Part shown: positions 28,178 through 37,605 of the stretch, one piece after another
How the letters are laid out: each line of letters opens with the position of its first letter
Numbering within the stretch: the first letter of the stretch is position 1
Assembly (NCBI RefSeq): GCF_946480185.1
Contig: NZ_CAMLIG010000002.1
Location: 1 to 64,000 of the forward strand
DNA length: 64,000 nt
Direction of reading: 5' to 3'
Source: an uncultured Pedobacter sp.
GTDB lineage: Bacteria > Bacteroidota > Bacteroidia > Sphingobacteriales > Sphingobacteriaceae
Made by a program: the position numbers and the translations under genes
The notes under the pieces: model-generated
What the model was told of the DNA's origin: nothing
Database searches by the model: none
What the model saw: the letters and a program-made list of their open reading frames with translations, nothing else

Positions 28178-30511
28178 TTATTTAAGATTGACCGTAATGA
28201 TTTGCTCTTTTTGATCTCTAAAAATTTTCATCGGAGCCGCTTTTCTCGCTTGTAGATTTAGTTTGGCGTCTACCAAATTTTTAATGTTTGCAATAGGGAT
28301 ACCCGCTATTTCCAAAATAACATCATTGGGTTTTATCCTGCCAAACATTAAGCTTTTGGCAGAAACATTTAAAACAAGAACGCCTGTTTCAGTTGCCATT
28401 CCTGTCGCAGATCTTTCTGCAAGAGTAGTTAAATTTTTAACTTGTACACCGCCAAAATCATAAGTATCGTCTGCTTTCCAAACCACAGGAAGAATTTTTG
28501 GAAGGGTGACTTTTTTAGCTTTTGCTTTTAAATCGGGAGATACCACACCAAAGTTTTGTTCGAAATTTTCAAACCCTAGGCCAAGTGCCTTGGAATTTTG
28601 CTTAACCCGATAATCTCCCAATTCTGCATTTACAAATTGAGGTTCGCCTGCTAGGGAATGCTTATCTATATTTAAAAGCTGAACTTTTTTCAGAGAGCTC
28701 TCGTTCATGAAAAAATTACTGTCAATTCCGTTCCCCCAATCAGTAACACGTATTGGGAGATAAGCGGCACCTAAAATATTATGTTTAAAAATAGCTCCGC
28801 TATTTTTAAACCAAACATGCGGATGTATGGTATTATTTATAATAATGTTATTCTCCACATCCCTCTTAAAGCCTTCTCTCAGCTTAATTCCTCCACTAAG
28901 GCAAACATTATTTTTGATGATGTAATTGCTCGAACCATCATCCAAGTCAATATCCCAACCATTATCACATCTGAATCTATTATTATAAAGCAATGTAGGT
29001 TTTATGGCATCTAGAAATATAAGCTCTGGATGTTTAGCCACCAAGGTATCCATTATTGCTCTTTTGGGATGCCAGAACCTATCTCTCCCCCAAGAGTTAA
29101 ATGCGCCATGATCGGCTGTTTCTAAAACGGTATTAAAAACATCGTTAAAAGAAATGGTATGCCCGCCCCAAGTTCCTTCGTTGATGTTTATTCCTGCTCG
29201 TGGAACATCGTAGATTGTATTATGACTAACCTTTATATTTTGCGACATCGAAATTTGCACACCGGCAGTTTGTTTTTCTACTGTTCCAATATCATGGATA
29301 AGGTTATCATACACCAAGCAGTTTGAAGGGAAATTATCTCCTATGGGCCCTGATTTTTTATCTAAGTTGGCATAAGGGACAAAATCTCCATACCGAAAAG
29401 ACGGAGAGCGAACAGCTGATGGATCGCCAACAAAAACAACAGCACTACTCCCAATGTTGTAAATTTGCGAACCAGAAAGCGTATTGTTCTTATTAAAACA
29501 ACTGAATACAACAGCATTACCACCCAAATCGGTGAGTTCGCATTTTTCTATTTTGATATTTTCGGCGTTTTCTAAAGTGATAGCTCCTTTACGGTAAATT
29601 GTCCAATCGCTACGTAAAAGAGGTTCGCGGTTTTTCATAAACGTCCTTAAAGTATGGCTAAACTTTAGTCCTTTTAAGGTGATGTTCTTTACAGGATTTT
29701 TATTTCCGCTAAAATCCACCAAAGTTTCTAGCTGTGGTGTTTCAACGACTAGTTGAGAAGGATTTTGACTGAATTTTAAATAGAGTAATTGTTGATTTTT
29801 ATCAAAAAACCACTCGTTAAGTGTATCTAATTCTTCGAACACATTTTCTATAAAACGGTATTGTTTATGAATAGCGGATGGTCTGTTATTTTGCCACCCT
29901 CCTTCCATCGTTAGTGTCGAGTCGTTTTCTTTTCCAGTAATGAGAAAAGAAAAACCGCCCCACATGCTAGACACCATAGCATGCAAATATGCATTCTCGG
30001 GATTTTTCCATTTCCTTACTCTTGCCACGCTAATTGCATCTGCAGATGCGCCTCCAAATGGTATTTTCCCTTTTACATAGTTAGGGTATCTTGCCATTTG
30101 CATCAATTGTCCGTTGACGTAAAGCTCGTCAAACTTCAATGATTGATCTGCCACTAAGGCCTGATATATTCCTTTTTTAAGCTCCCATTTTAAATCGACT
30201 TTTTTAGAACCTTTAATAACAACCTGTTCATTTTTATAAGGCATGATGATTAAACTAGCACCATCTTTTCTGCTATCTGCATCTGTAAAAACAAGCGGTT
30301 TCGACAAATAGTAACTCCCCTCTCGGATATAGATATTTACCGCTTCGTTCTTAAACTTTCGAGCTTCTTCTTGTGCTCGGTAAATCGTTGCAAATGGACG
30401 GTTTAAGCTTCCGATGTAAGCATCATTTCCAACTTTTGACACGTAAAAATCTTTAGCATTAGCCGAATAAGAAATCGCTAACAACACCAAAAAGGCCAGG
30501 ATATATTTCAT
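28178..30511 (-). CDS. GH141-like beta-helix glycosidase with C-terminal PDZ domain
   Basis: Secreted protein of about 777 aa. From the ATG at 30511 the signal peptide is MKYILAFLVLLAISYSANA; the longer frame from 30559 only adds polar residues before it. The body is a right-handed parallel beta-helix beginning DFYVSKVGNDAYIGSLNRPF, with an inserted sub-domain and helix turns such as VQISMSQNIKVSHNTIYDVP and IDLDDGSSNYIIKNNV. It resembles GH141, a family that includes alpha-L-fucosidases acting on pectin. The last 90 or so residues form a PDZ domain (FGRIKPNDVILEIAGIPI). A GH141 fucosidase fits the locus, but other beta-helix families are possible. Confidence 0.8.
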   Translation of the reverse strand: MKYILAFLVLLAISYSANAKDFYVSKVGNDAYIGSLNRPFATIYRAQEEARKFKNEAVNIYIREGSYYLSKPLVFTDADSRKDGASLIIMPYKNEQVVIKGSKKVDLKWELKKGIYQALVADQSLKFDELYVNGQLMQMARYPNYVKGKIPFGGASADAISVARVRKWKNPENAYLHAMVSSMWGGFSFLITGKENDSTLTMEGGWQNNRPSAIHKQYRFIENVFEELDTLNEWFFDKNQQLLYLKFSQNPSQLVVETPQLETLVDFSGNKNPVKNITLKGLKFSHTLRTFMKNREPLLRSDWTIYRKGAITLENAENIKIEKCELTDLGGNAVVFSCFNKNNTLSGSQIYNIGSSAVVFVGDPSAVRSPSFRYGDFVPYANLDKKSGPIGDNFPSNCLVYDNLIHDIGTVEKQTAGVQISMSQNIKVSHNTIYDVPRAGININEGTWGGHTISFNDVFNTVLETADHGAFNSWGRDRFWHPKRAIMDTLVAKHPELIFLDAIKPTLLYNNRFRCDNGWDIDLDDGSSNYIIKNNVCLSGGIKLREGFKRDVENNIIINNTIHPHVWFKNSGAIFKHNILGAAYLPIRVTDWGNGIDSNFFMNESSLKKVQLLNIDKHSLAGEPQFVNAELGDYRVKQNSKALGLGFENFEQNFGVVSPDLKAKAKKVTLPKILPVVWKADDTYDFGGVQVKNLTTLAERSATGMATETGVLVLNVSAKSLMFGRIKPNDVILEIAGIPIANIKNLVDAKLNLQARKAAPMKIFRDQKEQIITVNLK

Positions 30512-30625
30512 TCTAAAAAAATTAATCTGCATTGTAAAACTACGATTGAAACTAGACATCCCTAACCGCCTTTTGACTATTAATTTTATTGCTACAGGCT
30601 GTTAATACTAATTTGAAGACATCCA

Positions 30626-32500
30626 TTATTTATTAAGGTCAGTTGGGATTAAATCAATTTCTAGTATTTTCATCAATTCTTTACCTGAAATTTCTAGGGC
30701 GTTAATTGTTAATTGATGTTTTCCCGCAGGTAACTCAGCAACAGCTATATCTTTAGCCATTAAACCCACTTTATCTGTAGCAACTGTTTTCCCTTTAAAT
30801 GTAAGGTGATCAACCGTAATACTAAACTCTCCAGAATTCTCTTTTTCTTGAATGTATTTAATAACAACTTTAAAATTAGCCGCTTTTGGGGTAGCAAAAT
30901 CCCAGCTTAGAGATTGGCTCTTACTCGTCCAACCTGATACATAATATCGGTTGGTTTTTCCATCTCCATGAGATAAACCTTTGCCATTCAATTTGGCATC
31001 AAAAGCCAATAATCTATTTGTTGTCGCATCAACATCCAAATATCTTATATCATTTGTTTTTATAGGTTGTTTCACTTTCATCACCAAAACAGCATCAACA
31101 GGGTCTGGGGCATTTTTGGGCAACGATAAAATTAGATTTCCTGCTGCCGATACCGAGGTGTTAATTTTCTTGTTATCAAGCATGTTGTAAACTTCAATTA
31201 CTTTACTTGTAATCCCCCCAACCAATAATTTTCCATTCTTTGGCCAGTTGAAAACATGTAAATAAAGAAGGCTATCTTTTTGGGTAATTGCCCCCCAGCT
31301 TTGCAACGGCAATGGCGATGCTGTAGTTTGATAAATAGATTCCCCATATTTTTTTGTCCAGATGGCCATGCTATCTAAAATTCGCTGGTCTCTGGTATCA
31401 AAACAACCATCCCCTTTTGGGCCGATATTCATTAAAATATTTCCGCCCCTAGATGCCGCATTTGCAATTAATTGAATAAAATGACTGGCTGGTTTATGGC
31501 TATCATCATATTTACTATAACCATAAGATTCATTTGTAGTTGGAATTGCCTCCCAGTCTCCGGTTACCGGAAAAAACTCGGCTGGCCTGTCGCTAGTATT
31601 TTGATAATCACCCATATTTATTTTACCACTTCTTACCAAACGACCATTAACCACAACATTTTGATCGATAGCTCTTATTGCTTTTAAAATTCTAATGTTT
31701 TCTGATAATGGTAACTTCTGTGGTGTATCAAACCACAAAATATCTGGATGATACTTTTTGATGAGCTCCTGAATTTGTGGAATTGCTTTTTCATTCACGT
31801 ATTTTTGTGCCTTTGGTAATAGTTCTGGATGTATATCATACCAGTCTCTTCCTCCAAAAAGGTTTTTATCGCCGCCGGGATTATTGTATTCCCAATCATT
31901 GCCTGGCGCATCTGGATGTTCCCAATCATAAGCGTGTGAATAATAAAAGCCAAATTTCAACCCATACTTTTCACAGTCCGCCTTTAATTCTGCCATAGGA
32001 TCTCTTTTGAAAGGAGTTTTATCAGCAATATCGAAATCTGAATAATCAGATGGGTACATCGCAAAACCGTCATGATGTTTAGCGGTAATCACTATATAAC
32101 GCATTCCCGCATTTTTAGCAGTTTTAACCCATTTTTCGGCATCAAATTTAGTAGGGTTGAACTTCGCCGCCAATTTCAAATACTCCTCTTTCGTGATTTT
32201 TTCCTTTCTCATCAGATGTTCGGCATAACCGTTCACTTTTTTTCCTTTCCATTCGCCACCAGCCTCAGAATATACTCCCCAATGGATAAACATTCCCAAT
32301 TTTGCCTCACGCCACCATTCCATCCTTTTATCATGATTGAGCATTGAATTTTTCCACCAACCGTTAGTTGCTTCCTCAATCATTTTATTATCCCGATTTG
32401 TGGTGGCATTTTTCATCGAAGGGTCTTCATCTCCGGCATCCTGCGCAAAAGATGAAAATGCACACAAGCACACTATTAAACAACTCAGTAATTTTTTCAT
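30626..32500 (-). CDS. GH29 alpha-L-fucosidase with C-terminal beta-sandwich module (third of three)
   Basis: Secreted GH29 fucosidase, 624 aa. Signal peptide 1-19, then a polar linker before the barrel (KRMEWWREAKLGMFIHWG). The strand VITAKHHDGFAMY is conserved and the nucleophile is Asp about 258 in HPDILWFDTPQ. After the usual C-terminal domain there is an extra module of about 130 residues (YYVSGWTSKSQSLSWDF ... LPAGKHQLTINAL) that looks like a carbohydrate-binding beta-sandwich; the other two GH29 proteins lack it. It is adjacent to the GH141-like gene with about 110 bases between, so the pair may act together. Confidence 0.93.
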   Translation of the reverse strand: MKKLLSCLIVCLCAFSSFAQDAGDEDPSMKNATTNRDNKMIEEATNGWWKNSMLNHDKRMEWWREAKLGMFIHWGVYSEAGGEWKGKKVNGYAEHLMRKEKITKEEYLKLAAKFNPTKFDAEKWVKTAKNAGMRYIVITAKHHDGFAMYPSDYSDFDIADKTPFKRDPMAELKADCEKYGLKFGFYYSHAYDWEHPDAPGNDWEYNNPGGDKNLFGGRDWYDIHPELLPKAQKYVNEKAIPQIQELIKKYHPDILWFDTPQKLPLSENIRILKAIRAIDQNVVVNGRLVRSGKINMGDYQNTSDRPAEFFPVTGDWEAIPTTNESYGYSKYDDSHKPASHFIQLIANAASRGGNILMNIGPKGDGCFDTRDQRILDSMAIWTKKYGESIYQTTASPLPLQSWGAITQKDSLLYLHVFNWPKNGKLLVGGITSKVIEVYNMLDNKKINTSVSAAGNLILSLPKNAPDPVDAVLVMKVKQPIKTNDIRYLDVDATTNRLLAFDAKLNGKGLSHGDGKTNRYYVSGWTSKSQSLSWDFATPKAANFKVVIKYIQEKENSGEFSITVDHLTFKGKTVATDKVGLMAKDIAVAELPAGKHQLTINALEISGKELMKILEIDLIPTDLNK

Positions 32501-32591
32501 TTTTTCTTTATTTAATTTATCTTTTATCTATCAATCTGTCTGTAATCTTATCTTGGTGTTACAGCTTTTTCAAGCTATCAGAGTTAGGTTC

Positions 32592-33674
32592 TTAATCAAT
32601 TTTTAGGGTTTGAGAAACATAATCTGCTGGTTTAAATTTATTATCGCCCATTTGTGAGGCTGTAATTACAGTTGTACCCAATCCAACAATATGAATCTTT
32701 CCGTCTAAAATGGTGGCCACTTTGGGATTAGAACTGTTGTAAAATACCTTCAAACCAGAACTGGATTTTGCTTTTGGATCAAAATCCGAATCACTTAGTT
32801 TTTTTACCGATAGCGGATCGAAAATGATTTTTTGTATTTGAGTGGGTTTAGTTGATTGAGGATTTTTTGATTGATAGTAATGATAAGGCAAATCAAATTC
32901 ACAACCTTCGGAAATTAGAAAATCTATGATTTGTTTAAACTGATTCAGTTCTTCTACTTTCCAAAATTTTGGATGACCTTGCAAAACCATGTAATCTGTA
33001 TAAGAGCCCTTCTTAGCATTGTAGTTTTTTAGGAAAGCTTCGTAATTTGGCTTACCTGTGGCTATTTCCATATTCACCCTTTGATCTAAATTCAAGATTC
33101 CTGTTGCAGCATCAGGCGAAGGGTTATTAAACATGGTGACTTTGTAATTCGGATTTTCAGCAATTACCTTATTTGTTATCGCATCATTATGGTTAAATGG
33201 TGCACCAAAAGAATGCATTTGTAACCTAAAAAGTTCTCTAATACGTTGATCTGCTTGCTCAAAATGAGCTTTCTGATACTCGTAATCTTTATCAACAAAT
33301 TCTGGATTAATATGATCTAAACCATGATGCCACACTTCAAAAAGTGGTTCTCCTAACTCATTCTTAGCATTCAAATACGGCGCATAAACACTTAAAGTAG
33401 ATTGGTCACATCTAATCGCAATAAATCCTATTGCTACTTTAATTTTTTTGTTCATTAAATAATCCATTGCCGGACTACTATCACTTTTACCGTTTCTAGC
33501 ATCAAAATCATCTAGTTTTAAAAAGATTTTCGGTCCTTTTTTATTTAAATGTGTTTGATCATTTATTTGACGAGGCATTATCTTTGACTTATCCTCTTTG
33601 GTTTTGACATTCAAATAGGCAACTACCATCAAATAGGTCAATAATGAGTAACCTAAAACAAGTACCTTTTTCAT
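32592..33674 (-). CDS. NodB-like polysaccharide deacetylase fold protein with Ig-like tail
   Basis: 360 aa with an N-terminal membrane or signal segment (VLGYSLLTYLMVVAYL). The central domain resembles metal-dependent polysaccharide deacetylases: FLKLDDFD supplies the Asp pair and WHHGLDH the metal-binding His pair, followed by HSFGAPFNHND and VLQGHPKFW. The last 90 residues (VFYNSSNPKVATILDGKIHI, LGTTVITASQ) match a bacterial Ig-like domain. The likely role is de-N- or de-O-acetylation of a glycan, or polysaccharide binding if catalysis is lost. It is the outermost gene of the fucose locus on this side. The gap 33675-33923 is empty. Confidence 0.75.
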   Translation of the reverse strand: MKKVLVLGYSLLTYLMVVAYLNVKTKEDKSKIMPRQINDQTHLNKKGPKIFLKLDDFDARNGKSDSSPAMDYLMNKKIKVAIGFIAIRCDQSTLSVYAPYLNAKNELGEPLFEVWHHGLDHINPEFVDKDYEYQKAHFEQADQRIRELFRLQMHSFGAPFNHNDAITNKVIAENPNYKVTMFNNPSPDAATGILNLDQRVNMEIATGKPNYEAFLKNYNAKKGSYTDYMVLQGHPKFWKVEELNQFKQIIDFLISEGCEFDLPYHYYQSKNPQSTKPTQIQKIIFDPLSVKKLSDSDFDPKAKSSSGLKVFYNSSNPKVATILDGKIHIVGLGTTVITASQMGDNKFKPADYVSQTLKID

Positions 33675-33923
33675 TTATCCTATTAGTTTAAATTTAATGT
33701 TTTTTAAATATTTTCTGTTCGCTAAATTGGTTTAAAACTGTCTTGTAAACTTTGACAGCTCCCAATTTAGAGGTGTTTTAAGTTTAACGGGAGTATTCCT
33801 TTAAAAGAAAGGTAGAAAATCTTAAAGGTTTAGAAACAGTTAATGGTAAATCAATAAGTTAGGGCTTTTTAGAGTTTCGATAAACATGTAATTTATAATT
33901 GGACAAACGCTAAAAAGTGCACT

Positions 33924-36362
33924 TTAAATCCTCGATTCAACTAAACTTTCTTCTACCTGTGCTATTGCTTTTAACGTTTTAAACAATGAATCTGGTGTTA
34001 CAGATATGGTATCAATGCCCTCCTCCACCAAAAATTGGGCAAAATCAGGAAAGTCTGAAGGACCTTGACCACAAATACCAACTTTAACACCTTTATCTTT
34101 TGCGGCGACTATCAACATTTTTATCATGGTTTTAACTGCTTCATTACGCTCATCATAAATATGGGCAACCAAAGACGAATCTCTATCTAAACCTAAAACC
34201 AGTTGTGTTAAATCATTAGAACCTATTGAAAAACCATCAATATAATCGGCAAAAGCATCCGCCATTAATATGTTTGAAGGCAATTCTGCCATCAGGTAAA
34301 CTTCTAAGCCTTTTTCACCTCTTTTCAATTTAAATTTCTCCATAACTTCATAAACCTGTAGTAGCTCTTTAACAGTCCTACAAAAAGGAATCATCACGGT
34401 AACGTTGGTCAAGCCTAATTCTTCCCTCACCATTTTAATGGCTTTACACTCTAGCTCAAAAGCTTCTTTATACTCCTTAGAATAGTAACGAGAAGCGCCT
34501 CTCCAACCAATCATTGGGTTTTCTTCCTTGGGTTCAAAATGGTTGCCTCCTAATAAGTTATAGTACTCATTACTCTTAAAATCAGAGAAACGGACAATGG
34601 TTCTTTTTGGGTAGGCAGCAGCAGCTATTTTGGCAATTCCGTAAGCCAATTTTTTGATGAAATAATCTTCGCCATCTTCAAATCCTTCTGTAAGATTTTG
34701 GATTTGACGTGTTAATTCTTTATCTCTAAGCCTATGATGGTGCAACAAAGCTAAAGGATGAGCTTTAATATAGTTATTGATGATAAACTCCTCTCTTGCT
34801 AAACCAACCCCGTGATGAGGATAATTTGCATATTGAAATGCTTTTTCTGGAGAAGCTATATTTAACATAATAGGAGTTTGAGTTTGCGGTAAGTCGCTTA
34901 AATCAAATTCATGTGCTGTAAAAGGTAAATATCCTTTGTAAACGTAACCTACATCACCCTCAGCACAAGAAATAGTCACTAAATCTCCTTCTTTTAATAT
35001 TTCAGTCGCATTTTGACAAGCAACAATTGCCGGAATTCCTAATTCGCGGGCAACAATAGCGGCATGGCAAGTTCTTCCACCTTTATTGGTTACTATGGCC
35101 GAAGCAATTTTCATTAATGGCTCCCAATCCGGGTCGGTAATGTCTGTAACTAATACATCTCCCTGCTTAAAATCGAGTTCGGCAATGTCAGAATGCTCAA
35201 AAGAGTTAATGATTTTAACATTTCCAGTACCAATTTTATCGCCTACGGCTATTCCTTTAAGCATAATATCTTCTGGTTGAGGCATTTCAACCAAAGAATA
35301 TGTTCTAATTTTTTGTGTTTCCTTTCTAGAATGAATGGTTTCTGGCCTAGCTTGCACTATAAATAATTCTTTGCTTTCGCCATCAACAGCCCATTCTATA
35401 TCCATTGGGCACCAATGATCTTTAATTATAGAATAATGATATTCTATAATGTTTACCCACTTAGCCAACAATAGCACTTGCAATTCTGACAAGCAAAATT
35501 TGGATTGTTCTTTTGGGGTAGTATCAATGATTTTTACTCGTTCTTCTTCAGAAGTACCATAAACCATCTTTTTATCTTTCACACCAAGCTTTTTCTCTAT
35601 AATTGCAGCATAGCCTTGTTTTAAAGTGGGCTTAAAAACTATAAATTCATCAGGACTAATGGCGCCTTGCACTACCATTTCGCCTAAGCCAAAAGCACCG
35701 TTAATTACGATTACATCTTTAAAACCACTTTCCGTATCTAAAGAAAAAGCAACTCCGGACGCAGCTAAATCTGAGCGTACCATTTTTTGTATACATACAG
35801 AAAGTCCTATTTCGAAGTGATTGTAACCGAAACTTTTTCTATAGCTAATTGCTCTATCTGTAAATAGGGATGCAAAGCAACGGCGTATGCTGTTTAATAA
35901 TTGTTCTTCTCCAGATACATTCAAAAATGTCTCTTGCTGCCCTGCAAAGGAAGCGTCTGGCAGGTCTTCTGCAGTTGCAGAGGAACGTACTGCCACGTCA
36001 ACGTCTTTAACATGATATTGTGCAGATAATACCTGATAAGCGGCTTTGATCTCGGCTATCATATTTTCAGGAAAATCTCCGTTTAATATTAATCCACGAA
36101 TTTTTAATCCCCCTTTTCTTAAAGATTCGATAGTATCTACATCAATATTTTTACTGATTTGATCTATCTTACTTTGTAAATTATTATAGGCAATAAATTC
36201 TTGATATGATTTTACGGTTAAGATAAAGCCAGTTGGTATTCTTACCCCCAATTTATTTAAATGCTGTATCATTTCACCTAACGACGCATTTTTACCTCCC
36301 ACTGTTTCTACATCATTGATACCTGCTTCCTCTAATTTTAGTATTAGTTTTTCCGTTTTCAT
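33924..36362 (-). CDS. ppsA: phosphoenolpyruvate synthase
   Basis: Pyruvate, water dikinase: makes PEP from pyruvate and ATP, the entry to gluconeogenesis. 812 aa with the three expected parts: the N-terminal ATP-grasp domain (VGGKNASLGEMI, AVRSSATAEDLPDASFAGQQ), the phospho-histidine domain (NKGGRTCHAAIVARELG) and the C-terminal PEP-binding barrel with VGICGQGPSDFPDFAQFLV holding the catalytic Cys. Cytoplasmic and apparently intact. It is divergent from an AraC regulator with 141 bases between the starts. Growth on fucose by the oxidative route gives pyruvate and lactate, so this enzyme would be needed then, though this link is inference. Confidence 0.97.
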   Translation of the reverse strand: MKTEKLILKLEEAGINDVETVGGKNASLGEMIQHLNKLGVRIPTGFILTVKSYQEFIAYNNLQSKIDQISKNIDVDTIESLRKGGLKIRGLILNGDFPENMIAEIKAAYQVLSAQYHVKDVDVAVRSSATAEDLPDASFAGQQETFLNVSGEEQLLNSIRRCFASLFTDRAISYRKSFGYNHFEIGLSVCIQKMVRSDLAASGVAFSLDTESGFKDVIVINGAFGLGEMVVQGAISPDEFIVFKPTLKQGYAAIIEKKLGVKDKKMVYGTSEEERVKIIDTTPKEQSKFCLSELQVLLLAKWVNIIEYHYSIIKDHWCPMDIEWAVDGESKELFIVQARPETIHSRKETQKIRTYSLVEMPQPEDIMLKGIAVGDKIGTGNVKIINSFEHSDIAELDFKQGDVLVTDITDPDWEPLMKIASAIVTNKGGRTCHAAIVARELGIPAIVACQNATEILKEGDLVTISCAEGDVGYVYKGYLPFTAHEFDLSDLPQTQTPIMLNIASPEKAFQYANYPHHGVGLAREEFIINNYIKAHPLALLHHHRLRDKELTRQIQNLTEGFEDGEDYFIKKLAYGIAKIAAAAYPKRTIVRFSDFKSNEYYNLLGGNHFEPKEENPMIGWRGASRYYSKEYKEAFELECKAIKMVREELGLTNVTVMIPFCRTVKELLQVYEVMEKFKLKRGEKGLEVYLMAELPSNILMADAFADYIDGFSIGSNDLTQLVLGLDRDSSLVAHIYDERNEAVKTMIKMLIVAAKDKGVKVGICGQGPSDFPDFAQFLVEEGIDTISVTPDSLFKTLKAIAQVEESLVESRI

Positions 36363-36503
36363 AAAAGATTAATTCTAATTGTTTTTTAACGATGTAAAAA
36401 TCTTTAGAAAAAATAACTTAGATTGAGCTCCTATTTGCTAATTTTGATACTATCTTAACATATATTATGAATATTAGATTAAATAGTGCTTAACTTAGTA
36501 TCA

Positions 36504-37370
36504 ATGAATCCGCATTTACTTAAAATACCTTTAGCCATTGATGAGTCTTTCAGTGTGAGATCTGATATTTCTAAGGTTTTCTACAATCAGTGGCATTACC
36601 ATCCAGAAATTGAATTGATTTATGTGGTACAGGGCACAGGTACAGGTTTTTTTGGAAACAGCGTTAGAAACATCAATGATGACGATTTGATTTTAATTGG
36701 GGCCAACCTTCCTCATATGTTCAAAAGCGATGTTGAGGACACTTTATCAAACTCTGATAAAATTACCGAGTCTATAGTGATTCACTTTTTGCCGAGTATA
36801 TTAGCGTCTTTTTTGCAACTTCCAGAAAATAAAAAAATAGCCAATTTATTGCAACAAACTACATCCGGTATTTTAATATCCGGAAACACAAAAAAAGAAG
36901 TTAAACAACATTTAGATTCATTAATATTTGCAAAAAGTAGCCAACGATTAATTTATCTTCTATTAATTCTGCAAACCATTGCCAATGATAAAAATCATGA
37001 ATACCTAAGTCAGGATACTTTTAAATCCTTCTTCAATGAAAATGATGAAAAAAGACTAAACAGAATTTATCACTACACTTTAAATAATTTTACAAGAGAA
37101 ATAACGCTTAAACAAATTGCCGATGTAGTTTACATGAGTCCACATTCTTTTTGTAGATATTTCAAATCACGCACAAAAAAACGTTACTCACTATTTTTAT
37201 TAGAGGTAAGAATAAGCCATGCTTGTAAATTGCTAAGTACTACAAATCTAAGTGCTGCTGTTATTTCATTTGAAAGTGGTTTTATGAACACTTCTAATTT
37301 CAATAGACATTTCAAACTATTAACTCAAAAGACTCCACTTGAATATAGAAAGCAGTTTCATCTGAAATAA
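36504..37370 (+). CDS. AraC-family regulator with cupin sensor domain
   Basis: 288 aa from the ATG at 36504; an in-frame GTG at 36486 is a less likely start. The N-terminal cupin reads WHYHPEIELIYVVQGTG and LILIGANLPHMF, a type often found in Bacteroidota regulators of sugar genes. The C-terminal double helix-turn-helix includes ITLKQIADVVYMSPHSFCRY and SAAVISFESGFMNTSNFNRH. It is the only plus-strand gene in the first 42 kb and shares its upstream region with ppsA, so it may control ppsA. Its ligand is unknown. Confidence 0.92.
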   Translation: MNPHLLKIPLAIDESFSVRSDISKVFYNQWHYHPEIELIYVVQGTGTGFFGNSVRNINDDDLILIGANLPHMFKSDVEDTLSNSDKITESIVIHFLPSILASFLQLPENKKIANLLQQTTSGILISGNTKKEVKQHLDSLIFAKSSQRLIYLLLILQTIANDKNHEYLSQDTFKSFFNENDEKRLNRIYHYTLNNFTREITLKQIADVVYMSPHSFCRYFKSRTKKRYSLFLLEVRISHACKLLSTTNLSAAVISFESGFMNTSNFNRHFKLLTQKTPLEYRKQFHLK

Positions 37371-37535
37371 AATATTCAAATAATTTGACAGCTATTTTTG
37401 TGGTAATTTTTTATTTCCATTTCTGATTTTTAGGTATAGAGGAATTATTAAACTCATTAGCATCATTGTAAAAATCAGCTCATTTTTAAATGAATGGAGT
37501 AAAGCAGAATTGGCTAAAAAAGCAATTAGAATGGA

Positions 37536-37582
37536 TAAAAAAATCCGGAAGTGTAGATTTAATCATCTGAACTTCCGGATTT
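37536..37582 (-). terminator. intrinsic terminator of the GH13 gene
   Basis: AAATCCGGAAGT (37541-37552) and ACTTCCGGATTT (37571-37582) form a 12-bp perfect stem with an 18-base loop. Read on the minus strand the stem runs straight into TTTTTTTT across its end (37536-37543), a standard Rho-independent terminator, 24 bases past the GH13 stop. Confidence 0.8.
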
Positions 37583-37605
37583 ACAATAAAACTAACTTTC
37601 ACTTC

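Noticed and set aside
172..33674. Classic sulfated-fucoidan degradation locus
   Set aside because: No sulfatase (CxPxR motif) and no GH107/GH168-like protein was found on either strand.
36439..36446. TAATTTTG as a promoter for the plus-strand AraC gene
   Set aside because: The -7 box fits, but the nearest TTG is only 13 bases upstream, too close for the usual spacing.
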